From the NCBI GenBank assembly GCA_028279475.1, contig JANQNR010000013.1:83524-147523 (forward strand): a stretch of 64,000 nucleotides of DNA, in the 5' to 3' direction. The notes below the pieces were generated by a model. That model was not told the origin of the DNA and did not search any database. It saw only the letters and a program-made list of their open reading frames with translations. Source of the stretch: Rickettsiales bacterium (GTDB lineage: Bacteria > Pseudomonadota > Alphaproteobacteria > Rickettsiales > UBA998). A program made the position numbers and the translations under genes. Positions 38,693 through 47,307 of this stretch are shown here, piece after piece. Numbering within the stretch: the first letter of the stretch is position 1; the number at the start of each line of letters is the position of its first letter.

Positions 38693-40351
38693 CTACACCC
38701 TGCCAACATGGCCTGATAAGGCGCTACGGAGAGTTGGCTGAGTGGTCGAAAGCGCTCCCCTGCTAAGGGAGTATATCCGAACGGGTATCGAGGGTTCGAA
38801 TCCCTCACTCTCCGCCATTTGGGATTCACCGATAAAAAAATCCTGCAAGCCGCTGAATATCATAGAGAAATTAGGGGTTCGAAACCCGTCTTTCCGGCAG
38901 TATGCCAAACGCTCCCTAAAGGCCAGTTTGAGCACGGTTCTCTTATGCTCTAATGTGCCTTCATGCCATAGTTTCTGCGGGTTTGCGAAGAATGTCATAG
39001 CGAGTTCGAACATCTCACCAAAGGGGCGGCGGTTTTGACCGATATTTTCCAGTTGTTCCTGTAATACCAGTTTTTCCCGTTCCAGCTTGTTGATCCGCGC
39101 TTCATAGGCTTTGATGACATTGGCGTTTTCAGCATCCACAATCTGATCGAGGAGCTTTTCGATGGTCTTCTGCGTGTCTTGCAGACTGGATTTAAGCGCC
39201 TGTTTTCTAGTGGCTTCATTCTCCCTTAAAATATTCCATGCCCGTTTTAGCATTGCTTGTCCCATATTTACGACGGTGGCAGATGGCCGTGCCGTTGCGA
39301 GAACCTGTTCAAACTGTGCTTCCATATCGGCACGGCGCACGGAACGCGGCGAGGCATCACACGACTTGTTGTAACAAAAATAATATGGATGCTTCTTGCC
39401 CGTCTTGCTTTTCGACCAGCAGGCGGTCATCGGATGACCGCAATTGGCACATTCAACAAAACCCCGCAGTGGAAAATCTGCATCAATATCAGACCGTACC
39501 GCCACTTTCGGCTTACCGTTCAGGCGCTCTTGAATTTTTTCAAAGGTCTCAAAGCTGATTAAACCTTCATGTTTTCCTTTGGTCAATGGAATGTCCCATT
39601 TTTTCACCTCAACATATCCTGCATACATGACACGGGTGAGAATACGATTTGCTGCTTCAATGGTGACCGTGCCAAAGCGCGTTTTGGGAAATTCAGGCTG
39701 TTTCTCCAAAAACCGCGCCACTTCCGCCTGTGTCTGAAAACGTCCGCAAGCATAACTTTCTAAGGCTTCCCTAATAATGGACGCCAGAGGTTCATCCGGT
39801 ACCATCACTTTACCATGACCCTGAATACGTTCATGCTTATAGCCAAGACTGGCAGGAAACGGCCAGTACCCTGCAATGAGTCTAGCTTGCTGACGCTTTT
39901 TGGTTTGTTCTGCATTCTTCTCGCGGTGATGCATGGCACTCAATGCCTGCATATTCTCAAAGTAGCGTCCATCGGCATCGATACCAAAGGTCATAGCAGG
40001 ACTTTCCAGCACTGCGCCGCAACTGTCTATCGCGTCCCGTAGATCGAGATGAACGCGAATATCACGCGCAAGCCTTGAGATGTCATCGACAATGACCACA
40101 TGGCGTTTCTGTTTGTTGCTCTTGAGATAGTCCAGCATCTCAAGAATACCGTCACGGTCGGCTTTACTCCCTGAAATACCGGAATCCTTAAACACATGAT
40201 GAACGTCATAGCCCTTGTAATCCGCATATTGCTTGCAATAGGTTGCTTGTGACTCGTTCCCCATTCCGGCTTTTAATTGCGCCTGTGACGACACGCGCGC
40301 ATAAATAACGGCATCGGTCAGGTCGTGGTGGTTTTGTCCAAATTCAAGCAT
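38693..40351 (-). CDS. Large serine recombinase (integrase) whose frame runs through tRNA-Ser
   Basis: The open frame has 552 codons. A resolvase-type catalytic domain comes first (AVIYARVSSQAQ with nucleophile Ser21, then VIVDDISRLARD). The recombinase domain follows (ARLIAGYWPFPASLGYKH), then a zinc ribbon (ECANCGHPMTACW...YYFCYNKSC) and a long coiled coil (about 370-440). The true protein probably ends around GFRTPNFSMIFSGLQDFF. The remaining codons read antisense through tRNA-Ser(GCT) and give the AESEGFEPS-type peptide familiar from tRNA read-through. It should integrate and excise the element. Confidence 0.93.
   Translation of the reverse strand: MLEFGQNHHDLTDAVIYARVSSQAQLKAGMGNESQATYCKQYADYKGYDVHHVFKDSGISGSKADRDGILEMLDYLKSNKQKRHVVIVDDISRLARDIRVHLDLRDAIDSCGAVLESPAMTFGIDADGRYFENMQALSAMHHREKNAEQTKKRQQARLIAGYWPFPASLGYKHERIQGHGKVMVPDEPLASIIREALESYACGRFQTQAEVARFLEKQPEFPKTRFGTVTIEAANRILTRVMYAGYVEVKKWDIPLTKGKHEGLISFETFEKIQERLNGKPKVAVRSDIDADFPLRGFVECANCGHPMTACWSKSKTGKKHPYYFCYNKSCDASPRSVRRADMEAQFEQVLATARPSATVVNMGQAMLKRAWNILRENEATRKQALKSSLQDTQKTIEKLLDQIVDAENANVIKAYEARINKLEREKLVLQEQLENIGQNRRPFGEMFELAMTFFANPQKLWHEGTLEHKRTVLKLAFRERLAYCRKDGFRTPNFSMIFSGLQDFFIGESQMAESEGFEPSIPVRIYSLSRGALSTTQPTLRSALSGHVGRV
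38728..38817 (+). tRNA. tRNA-Ser(GCT)
   Basis: A 90-base class II tRNA: the acceptor stem GGAGAGT pairs with ACTCTCC, the anticodon stem CTCCC/GGGAG encloses CTGCTAA (anticodon GCT), a long variable arm follows, and the T arm is GAGGGTTCGAATCCCTC. Discriminator G and an encoded CCA complete it. It reads serine AGC/AGU codons. A large serine recombinase frame crosses it in antisense, marking it as the probable integration target of the element to its right. Confidence 0.97.
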
Positions 40352-40655
40352 TGGTACTCTCCTTTTCTGTTTTCGTTGCGCGTATAAATTCTCCTACCAT
40401 GGTTGATTCTACCGTATCCGAATCGGGTTGTCTGGCGGTGCAAGCCGTATCGTTATGTTGTCCACAATTTTTCTTTTGCTCAACTTGCTGCACAGGATGA
40501 ATATTGAAGCCTATCATAGCAAACTCGCACATAATCTCCCAGATAAGCTGGAGGTACTCCCGTTTTTCGTCATCCGGTGCATCACTGGTTTCAAGCAGGT
40601 GTTCAAATTCCATCACATCGATGGTTAGGGTTGGTTTTTGTGGTGGTGTGGTCAT
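40344..40655 (-). CDS. Hypothetical protein upstream of the recombinase
   Basis: The 103-residue product has a helical, acidic middle (EFEHLLETSDAPDDEKREYLQLIWEIMCEFAMIGFNIHPVQQ) and a polar tail. No family is recognised. Its stop lies eight bases inside the recombinase start, so the two are translationally coupled. It could be an excision or expression factor for the recombinase; this is inferred from position only. Confidence 0.7.
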   Translation of the reverse strand: MTTPPQKPTLTIDVMEFEHLLETSDAPDDEKREYLQLIWEIMCEFAMIGFNIHPVQQVEQKKNCGQHNDTACTARQPDSDTVESTMVGEFIRATKTEKESTNA

Positions 40656-40809
40656 GGCGGTGGTTCCTTTCGTTTGGTGTGTCCGGTTCCGCCGTTATCC
40701 GCACTTGTCTTACGGGCAGCAATAGGATTAATATCCTAATGCACCATAAAAATCAAGCATGGTAACGGCGCAAGCGATTCTTTTTTATGAACTTATTCCT
40801 AAGTCTTTG

Positions 40810-41748
40810 TTATCTGGACGGTTCATGGGACGGGGTGGATACATGCTCCTGTGTGTGGGGTTGTGACTGACTTTGTGCAGGTTGCGCTTTCTCCATGACA
40901 GCATCACGTTGTGCGACCATATCCTGCTGATTCAAAGGTTGCTGTGTGATCTGTTCTGGCTGTTGCGCCGGCACATGCTGTGCGGGTGCAGAAGATTGCA
41001 GTGCCATTTCATTGGCCTGTGCCTGATCGAGCCTGTCCTGTACAGCCTGATTATGATCGCGATATTGTTGCTGTATCTGTTGGATACGGGCATAAGCGGC
41101 AGGGATCATATTCTGGAGCTTAAGCAGATCATGATCATTCATGGTTCTCCCTTCACGCCACTGGCCTTGACCATCCTTATATAACTTACCGATAGAGATA
41201 TTGAGATATTTGCGTTCCTGATGTTCCCGTTCCCATAATTTGATGGTCATTGCGCCATCTTTGAATGTTTCCAGTGGTGCGTTTGGATTGTGCTGGTTTT
41301 GAGTGTTATTGCTCATAGGTGGTTCTCCTGAGTGGTGGTTAGATTGCTGGTGTGTGTGATCGTGCTGCTGTCCGCGCTGCGGTATTACCGCCCGCGTCAT
41401 GACAGCATTGCGTTGTTCGAGCATCCAGCGTTGCCCGAACGATTCCTTATGCACCGCATCGCGAATAGGGGGTGGTGGCACATAGGTCGGGGCAAGACGG
41501 TCGTCTTTGACCATGTTTGATGTGCCCTGTTCGGTGTTGTCCTGTTCTTTGATGTACGGCGGCGTTTGCCGATATGTGTCCAGCAGATCAAAATCATGAC
41601 GGAGGTACGGCAACCGCTCCGATGGACTCCATGGTGCGAGCACGTCACGCGGGGTGGGTTCGTTCTGCGCTGCCAGCCGTGCATTAAACGCCGCATGGGA
41701 CGGATGTGCATAACGGATATTCGGATTATCTGGCGTGCGATCATTCAT
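40810..41748 (-). CDS. Gln/His-rich mobile-element protein
   Basis: The 312-residue protein has a low-complexity, Gln/His/Pro-rich N-terminus and C-terminus. One ordered region lies between: MTIKLWEREHQERKYLNISIGKLYKDGQGQWREGRTMNDHDLLKLQNMIPAAYARIQQ (about 170-225). That segment resembles a small domain I have seen in plasmid-encoded proteins, possibly single-stranded-DNA or relaxosome related, but I cannot name it. It overlaps the upstream 90-residue gene by eight bases and belongs to the coupling-protein operon. Confidence 0.75.
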   Translation of the reverse strand: MNDRTPDNPNIRYAHPSHAAFNARLAAQNEPTPRDVLAPWSPSERLPYLRHDFDLLDTYRQTPPYIKEQDNTEQGTSNMVKDDRLAPTYVPPPPIRDAVHKESFGQRWMLEQRNAVMTRAVIPQRGQQHDHTHQQSNHHSGEPPMSNNTQNQHNPNAPLETFKDGAMTIKLWEREHQERKYLNISIGKLYKDGQGQWREGRTMNDHDLLKLQNMIPAAYARIQQIQQQYRDHNQAVQDRLDQAQANEMALQSSAPAQHVPAQQPEQITQQPLNQQDMVAQRDAVMEKAQPAQSQSQPHTQEHVSTPSHEPSR

Positions 41749-42013
41749 AAAACTTTCTCTGATTGGCCGGACTCATCATCATCAGAAGTGGGCAGCCGAT
41801 GGCGTAGAGTCCGTCATGATGGATGAGACCGCGATTGCCGAGATAGACACAGCTTTGATATGATGGCTTATCCTGAAGACGGATGTGCGGCACGTCATCG
41901 AGCAATGCGTAGGCGATGATGGCGAGCAATTTCCAATTGCTGAGCAGATGCGCCAGCAATCGCAGCAGCCTTGCTGTGCGGAGCATCCAGCGAATACGGG
42001 TGATGGCGTTCAT
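41741..42013 (-). CDS. Hypothetical mobile-element protein, 90 aa
   Basis: The ATG at 42013 overlaps the coupling-protein stop by four bases. The N-terminal part is basic and hydrophobic (TRIRWMLRTARLLRLLAHLLSNWKLLAIIAYALLDDVP), probably membrane-associated, and the C-terminus is short and hydrophobic (GLYAIGCPLLMMMSP). The family is unknown. Tight overlap on both sides argues that it is translated. Confidence 0.65.
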   Translation of the reverse strand: MNAITRIRWMLRTARLLRLLAHLLSNWKLLAIIAYALLDDVPHIRLQDKPSYQSCVYLGNRGLIHHDGLYAIGCPLLMMMSPANQRKFYE

Positions 42014-43920
42014 CTGCGCCCCCGTTTTAGCCCATAACGCAGTCGCACCCACCATGGTGCACGTCTTGTGCCAAGCCGCAGCGTGATCGGTAAACGATAC
42101 GGTGTGTTATAAAACGGATTATCCGCCACAACGTCACGCCACGGATCAATCGCGGCGTAAGATGGTAAATCCGTCAGCACAGGGCGATTATTGCGGATGA
42201 AGGTGATGGTTTTGGAGCAACGGCGGATTTCATCTTGCGTCAGTAGCGGGCGGGACTGTTCCTGCAAATTCTGCCCCTGCATGGTGAAGCCATGAAAGGC
42301 AGCATTATGGTGTTGCGCGATATAGGCGTGCTGACCGAGCATTTTCTCAATCAGTTCCAGCATTTCAGGGTCACGCTGATGCGGCAGGAAACTCACCACA
42401 TCAGACTGGCCGAGGAACGTGCCGACCGATTCCTTGCCGTATACCTCGCGACAGGCGCTAATCGACTGTATATACAGGATAAGATAAATCGAGAACTCTC
42501 TTGCCCACGTAAAAAATTGCGGCAATTGATAGATTTCCGCATTTAACGCCTCGTCCCCGACATAATAGACGGGCACATGCTTGTTCGCATGGCGCTTCCA
42601 TTCGGTCTGGGCGGCAGATTGGAGCGCCGCCATGATTTTTTCACCTTGACCCATGCGGCTGGAATCCAGCATCAGGATCACGGCAACGGGCTTGCCGTCC
42701 TGTCGTTTCATATCCCCGAAGCGGAAGGTGGCGTGTGACAATGCCGCATGGGACTTACTCACCGCGCTAAATGGCTTTAGCGCATTATACGCACCTTTTA
42801 AAAAGCTGGTGGCCATGTTGCTTTGATCGTTCATCGTCAATTGTTTGGCCAACTCGCCGCAGCGTGTGCGGAATTCGGTAATGAACGCATCGCGTTCCGC
42901 TTGCGGGTGGTGATGCAGTAACGGTGCACGTTCCAACGGCATCGATGCGACGGGGTGCTGGTTTTCATCCACCAGACCGCCGGAGACCCAGAGCATGTCT
43001 TTGAGCAGCGCGTCACGGTTCAGGATCAAGAGCCGCGTATCGGACAAGGTCGCGTATTCGCCTTTGACCAGAATGACCATCAAGCCCGCCAGTTCCAACA
43101 CCTCACGGCTGCCTTCATCCCAGAAGTCCTGATTATTATTGGCCGTTGCACCTTTCTGTTTAGGGTGGAGTTGCAGGATCAGCTCATGCATCCCTGTCAC
43201 CGCATCGGCCAGTGATCCACGCAAAAAGTCATCGATGATGATTTGCAGCAGATTATAGCTGGCGGCATGGTTGCCAATGATGTCGGTTTGCAGCCCGCCA
43301 ATATTGACGACATGAATATCATAGCCACGTGCTTGCAGATACGGGATGACCATCGCCGCGATATTCGGTTTGAAGTCGTTGATGAGCATACTGTGACCCG
43401 CATTCGCCAATGATAAGATCATCGGAATCACACTGCCTACGCCCTTACCGGCTCCGGCTGTGCCGAAGCAGAGGAAATTGGTGAAGTCGGTGAAGATCGG
43501 CGTGCCGCGATGCCTCCGGCCTTTGCCAGCATAGATGCCAAAATATCCCGCCCAGCCATAGCGGTAGCAGGCATGTTTAATGTCCTTCCACAAGGCAAAT
43601 CGTGCATCGGATTGATAGCCGCGTACAATCAGAGCGCTACGATATTCCAGCCATCCGGCCAGTCGTTCACAGAGCCGCGCCGAGAGCATCACCAGATTAG
43701 CCGCACAGATTCCTGCCGCCAGCGCAGGCCACGGATGGATCATCCGCCCCTCCATCACCATCGGCACATCCCCAAGCGGCGTGGGCAGCGTCGCAGGTGC
43801 AATCTCACAGAGCACCCATGCACTCGCCACAGCCAATGCCGCATGACCGAAGACACTGCTCTTCGGCTGTGCTGAAGGTTGAGGATGAAACGGCGCACTC
43901 ATATACGCCTCATCCGCCAA
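42010..43920 (-). CDS. Type IV coupling protein (VirD4/TraD-like ATPase)
   Basis: The 636-residue protein has two N-terminal membrane helices (about 26-44 and 66-84), Walker A GTAGAGKG (153-160) and a Walker B-like VYYVGDEALNAE. RLGDMK-like FRFGDMKRQDGKPVAVILMLDSSRMG and the SQSDVVSF-type GQSDVVSFLPHQRDPEML region match TraG/VirD4 proteins. It would deliver the relaxase-DNA complex to a type IV secretion channel. No channel genes are in the window, so a helper system may be used. It lies in an overlapping operon running from 46014 down to 40810. Confidence 0.9.
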   Translation of the reverse strand: MADEAYMSAPFHPQPSAQPKSSVFGHAALAVASAWVLCEIAPATLPTPLGDVPMVMEGRMIHPWPALAAGICAANLVMLSARLCERLAGWLEYRSALIVRGYQSDARFALWKDIKHACYRYGWAGYFGIYAGKGRRHRGTPIFTDFTNFLCFGTAGAGKGVGSVIPMILSLANAGHSMLINDFKPNIAAMVIPYLQARGYDIHVVNIGGLQTDIIGNHAASYNLLQIIIDDFLRGSLADAVTGMHELILQLHPKQKGATANNNQDFWDEGSREVLELAGLMVILVKGEYATLSDTRLLILNRDALLKDMLWVSGGLVDENQHPVASMPLERAPLLHHHPQAERDAFITEFRTRCGELAKQLTMNDQSNMATSFLKGAYNALKPFSAVSKSHAALSHATFRFGDMKRQDGKPVAVILMLDSSRMGQGEKIMAALQSAAQTEWKRHANKHVPVYYVGDEALNAEIYQLPQFFTWAREFSIYLILYIQSISACREVYGKESVGTFLGQSDVVSFLPHQRDPEMLELIEKMLGQHAYIAQHHNAAFHGFTMQGQNLQEQSRPLLTQDEIRRCSKTITFIRNNRPVLTDLPSYAAIDPWRDVVADNPFYNTPYRLPITLRLGTRRAPWWVRLRYGLKRGRR

Positions 43921-44497
43921 TCAGGGTGGGGGTACAGACAGAACGGGCGAAGTCTAACGTCTCCTGACTGACCCCCGCTTTGCGAAGGACGGAGCGGTTC
44001 AACGCAACATCGCCACTGGGGTTTCTGATGCTGAGATGACGGTCTTCCTTCACGTCACCATGTCCCAGATTGATATAACAAAAATAGGACGGTGCGCGTT
44101 CGGCATCGACGATGCGTGTATAACGGGTTCCGACCGTAATACTCAGATCGCTGTGCGGATCGTCATGCGTATCAAACAGCGTGATGGTATCCACCGAGTC
44201 CTCCACCAGCTTCAAACGTGCCAGCTTCCCCTCCGCCGCCCGCGTCTTCGCCACCAGCGCCTCCAGCTCCCCCTCCAGCGCATTCATCTCCTCGCCATAA
44301 CGCGGACACTCAGGACGTTCCACTATCCCTAATCGACACTGGATTGAAACCCATTCAGGGGTTTCTTCAATATATTTGATTGGATACAACGCCATCAGCC
44401 CTACGGCACATGCTGCCATCCCCGCCGCTACAGCGATCTGTAATGCATTACCCATGCAGGCAAGGGACAAATTGGTAAAAAAACGGAACAGTTTCAT
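43910..44497 (-). CDS. Membrane-anchored mobile-element protein, 195 aa
   Basis: One N-terminal membrane helix (about 19-37, ALQIAVAAGMAACAVGLMALYPI) precedes a soluble, probably periplasmic domain with a short coiled coil (EEMNALEGELEALVAKTRAAEGKLARLKLVEDS) and four cysteines. No family is recognised. It overlaps the coupling-protein start by 11 bases and the upstream membrane gene by four. It may help the coupling ATPase engage an outside channel. Confidence 0.7.
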   Translation of the reverse strand: MKLFRFFTNLSLACMGNALQIAVAAGMAACAVGLMALYPIKYIEETPEWVSIQCRLGIVERPECPRYGEEMNALEGELEALVAKTRAAEGKLARLKLVEDSVDTITLFDTHDDPHSDLSITVGTRYTRIVDAERAPSYFCYINLGHGDVKEDRHLSIRNPSGDVALNRSVLRKAGVSQETLDFARSVCTPTLIGG

Positions 44498-45720
44498 GAT
44501 GATACCTCTTGTTTAGGAAAAGGGTTAGTATGCGTAGAAGCAGACGTTGCGGATTGTGAGGCGTTCAGAAGCTCACTGCGTTTTTGCTCCATCATGGAAC
44601 GGCTCACCATTAACGTGCAGGCATAGAAGAGCGCCATGAAATCAACGGCGATTGCCAGCATGATCAGGGGGATATTCCTCTGCCAGTACGCCCACATCGC
44701 CTGATCCATATCCATTAAGGGAATGGGCTTTGCAGGACGTGTCATATCTTCCTGAAGAAACTCCTTGAGTGCCTCTTCCGTTATCACAAGGGATTGCTTC
44801 AACGCTTCAAGGATATGCGCCTGTTTGCGGTGCAGGCTACTTTTTTGCCCTTCAATTTTTGCGACATCACCCCGCATAGTCTTGATCTGCGCCTGCAACA
44901 GAGTGCGGATATTTTCAGCATCAGAAGCCGCCACAAGCTTGTCTAGCGCCGTTTGCTCCAAGACAAATTTTTCCTTGCGGGCAAAGAGGGAGGTATTGCT
45001 GTCATTGGAGATTCCATGCAATACGGTCAGGCGCGTTTCCGCTTCCGCCTGACGGTCTTCCGTGCGCTGAATGGTATCGTCCAGAGTGCCTAAAATGCTT
45101 TGCAAACTGGTGCACCGGGAAGAGAGAGCAAAATAGGCTAGCCCTTTGCCGGGTGCACCCGTCCCTAACCCTTTCTTCTCATGCTTCGCTTTCGCACAGG
45201 CATTATGTGTCTGAGGGGTCAGAATAGCCTTGGAATTGCGCGCCGCAGAGGCTTGTGCAAACGTATCATCAAGATAGGCGGCATATCCGGTGACAGTATC
45301 TTTCATATGATAGGCAACGGATGTCGCCCCCGTGACCCCGCTAATACTGAAATAAGTGCTCAGAAAGACGATAAAAACAGCCAACACACTTGTCAGTGCC
45401 ATTAAAGGCCAACGATGCGTCTTACCGGCATTCATGGCTAATCCAAAAATCAGTATGACACTTGTTCCCAGCAATGTTGCCGAGACAGCCGCCGCCATGC
45501 CGGATGTGATCATGCCTGTCAGGTTTGCCACGCCCGCTTCGATGAATTTCTCAAATATGCCTTTGCCGGAACTGGCAAACGTGAAAAACATGGGAGCCAG
45601 CATCGCCAATGTGATGATCACATGCCGTCGCTGGTGGTCATCTTCCAGCGCAGCAAGGTCTTTTTGAAGCTGGTTCACTTCTGCGTTACGCAGCGTTTGT
45701 TTTGAGGTAAGGAATTGCAT
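44494..45720 (-). CDS. Polytopic coiled-coil membrane protein, 408 aa
   Basis: The first third has about three hydrophobic spans (VIITLAMLAPMFFTFA, MAAAVSATLLGTSVILIFGLAMN, PLMALTSVLAVFIVFLSTYF). A long helical domain (about 230-330) follows, then a last span (IPLIMLAIAVDFMALFYACTLMV). Residues 53-66 (GKGIFEKFIEAGVA) are nearly repeated in the 96-residue protein encoded just upstream. The function is unknown; position suggests a role in transfer. Confidence 0.7.
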   Translation of the reverse strand: MQFLTSKQTLRNAEVNQLQKDLAALEDDHQRRHVIITLAMLAPMFFTFASSGKGIFEKFIEAGVANLTGMITSGMAAAVSATLLGTSVILIFGLAMNAGKTHRWPLMALTSVLAVFIVFLSTYFSISGVTGATSVAYHMKDTVTGYAAYLDDTFAQASAARNSKAILTPQTHNACAKAKHEKKGLGTGAPGKGLAYFALSSRCTSLQSILGTLDDTIQRTEDRQAEAETRLTVLHGISNDSNTSLFARKEKFVLEQTALDKLVAASDAENIRTLLQAQIKTMRGDVAKIEGQKSSLHRKQAHILEALKQSLVITEEALKEFLQEDMTRPAKPIPLMDMDQAMWAYWQRNIPLIMLAIAVDFMALFYACTLMVSRSMMEQKRSELLNASQSATSASTHTNPFPKQEVSS

Positions 45721-45723
45721 GAT

Positions 45724-46014
45724 TTAGTCCTCCCCATCGTCAAACGCGCAGGCCACAACACCGGACATAATCGCCGATCCCATGCCAATTTCATCGGCAA
45801 CACCCGCCTCAATTGCTTTTTCAATAATGCCGCGCCCACTCATGAACCCCGACACACCCGCCGCCGCGACCGTCACCAGATAGGTTTTTACCGGACGCCG
45901 CTCATGCGCCGTCTTTAGCGCCTTCACATCATCAGAACAGGCCACCAAATCATGGGGTGTCTCCTGATGCTGCGCTTGTTTTGCAGGATCAATGGCAAGA
46001 GAGTAAATATTCAT
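45724..46014 (-). CDS. Small membrane protein sharing a motif with its neighbour
   Basis: The ATG at 46014 gives 96 residues. The C-terminal half, RRPVKTYLVTVAAAGVSGFMSGRGIIEKAIEAGVADEIGMGSAIMSG, aligns with residues 32-75 of the 408-residue protein three bases downstream (GKGIFEKFIEAGVANLTGM). Both therefore carry the same hairpin-like membrane module. It is the first gene of the coupling-protein operon. Function unknown. Confidence 0.65.
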   Translation of the reverse strand: MNIYSLAIDPAKQAQHQETPHDLVACSDDVKALKTAHERRPVKTYLVTVAAAGVSGFMSGRGIIEKAIEAGVADEIGMGSAIMSGVVACAFDDGED

Positions 46015-46159
46015 AATATACCTCACTGTTGAATGGTTTCAGTTGTGAGGCTTAAGTTTCCGGAAGCTTTCGCCTATACCCTTACCCTATGGCATAAACG
46101 ATTATGCTATCAATCAACTATTGAAAGGATTTATTTTTTCATAGTAAACTCGCTTTGCT

Positions 46160-47002
46160 ATGAGAATTATCGATGAAAATGAGGCCACTGATCTAAACGA
46201 GCAGGCCAAAAGACTCTACAAAGATGGTGATTTTAAGGCAGAGGCATTTAGAACCTTTCTGTATAAGCGCGATGAGCATTATGAAGAAAGATGGAGTGGC
46301 CTATCTTATCCATCAATCACAGGAAAACTACGCAGTGGCGGTAAGGGGTTTGCGTTTAAGGGGCGCGTAGAAGATTCCATCTTTTTTAATTTGCTGGAAG
46401 AGTATATGCGGGGTGTCGTTGAGGACACTTCAAGCCTAAAGATATTTAGAGAATTAGATAATGGCTATTATTTCTCTTACCTGACACAGCATAACTTTCC
46501 TGAACAATCTGCGGAACTGAAACGAAAGTTTCGCGGACATTATGTATGCTACGAGCCGTCCATTTTGCATAAAGGAAAAATCCTTCTTAGCGTCGTAAGG
46601 GTTTTTCAGGATTACAGGGATGTTCTACACACTCACACACCCATTATTCTTCCGCAGGATGACAAGCGGCTTTACACTGGGCATATATGGATCAGAGACA
46701 CCAAAAAATGCACATGGATAGATTGGGATCATGAAAACAATGGAAAACGGGAAACACAGCTAACAATCATCGCGCATGAGTACGGCAGTGTTCTCAATAT
46801 GCATGGTATCGTGATTGGATTCTCAGAGCAGAGCGCATATTATAAAGAACTCTTTATGTACAGATTAAAAGATGAATATTTGGCTGAAGTCCAAGGCTTG
46901 GTGAACTGTTATGACGCAAATTCACCGCCGAAAGGAACCTTACAAGAATTACACAAAGACGGATTTAGAAGGGTGCAAGATAAACTTAAAACACGAGACT
47001 AA
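46160..47002 (+). CDS. Hypothetical cargo protein, 280 aa
   Basis: A soluble 280-residue protein without a recognised domain. It is rich in aromatic and charged residues (DNGYYFSYLTQHNFPEQS, GHIWIRDTKKCTWIDWDHENNGKRETQLTII). It is divergent from the transfer operon and flanked by a small DNA-binding-like gene. Base composition is lower in G+C than the transfer genes, which fits accessory cargo. The start may be elsewhere because no ribosome-binding site stands before the ATG. Confidence 0.7.
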   Translation: MRIIDENEATDLNEQAKRLYKDGDFKAEAFRTFLYKRDEHYEERWSGLSYPSITGKLRSGGKGFAFKGRVEDSIFFNLLEEYMRGVVEDTSSLKIFRELDNGYYFSYLTQHNFPEQSAELKRKFRGHYVCYEPSILHKGKILLSVVRVFQDYRDVLHTHTPIILPQDDKRLYTGHIWIRDTKKCTWIDWDHENNGKRETQLTIIAHEYGSVLNMHGIVIGFSEQSAYYKELFMYRLKDEYLAEVQGLVNCYDANSPPKGTLQELHKDGFRRVQDKLKTRD

Positions 47003-47023
47003 ATACCAAAGCATCTCTTCCCA

Positions 47024-47248
47024 TTAAACGGCACTCATCCCCTTAAATCTGTCTTCTAGTCCTAATTCTTTTTCTTGTTTTTTCCATTCAAACATGGCCA
47101 CTTGATGTTTAATGCCTGTCTCTAACCATTTATCAGGTGATACATCAAGCTCTTCACATACTTTATAAATCTGCTCAATTAACTCTTTTGGCAGCGTAAA
47201 TGTTATTTCTGCAATTTCCTCTGCATCCTCAAAATCTTTTTTACTCAA
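47024..47248 (-). CDS. Small hypothetical protein (ribbon-helix-helix-like)
   Basis: The 74-residue protein has a strand-helix pattern, AEITFTLPKELIEQIYKVCEELDVSPDKWLETGIKHQVAMFEW, resembling ribbon-helix-helix proteins or antitoxins. No toxin partner is next to it. It lies between an unknown cargo gene and the resolvase, on the strand opposite the cargo gene. Confidence 0.5.
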   Translation of the reverse strand: MSKKDFEDAEEIAEITFTLPKELIEQIYKVCEELDVSPDKWLETGIKHQVAMFEWKKQEKELGLEDRFKGMSAV

Positions 47249-47307
47249 TTATCCATCTTTCTCTTAGAAAACCATATATTACAATGTGATAATAGCAAAT
47301 AATACGA

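Noticed and set aside
38872-38900. Sequence similar to a tRNA T arm and 3' end (GGGGTTCGAAACCC then TTTCCGGCA), 80 bases from tRNA-Ser; considered as a second attachment core.
   Set aside because: It encodes GFRTP, which I believe is an ordinary C-terminal motif of this recombinase class, so the resemblance is probably coincidence of coding sequence and TTCGAA. Without the far end of the element it cannot be decided.
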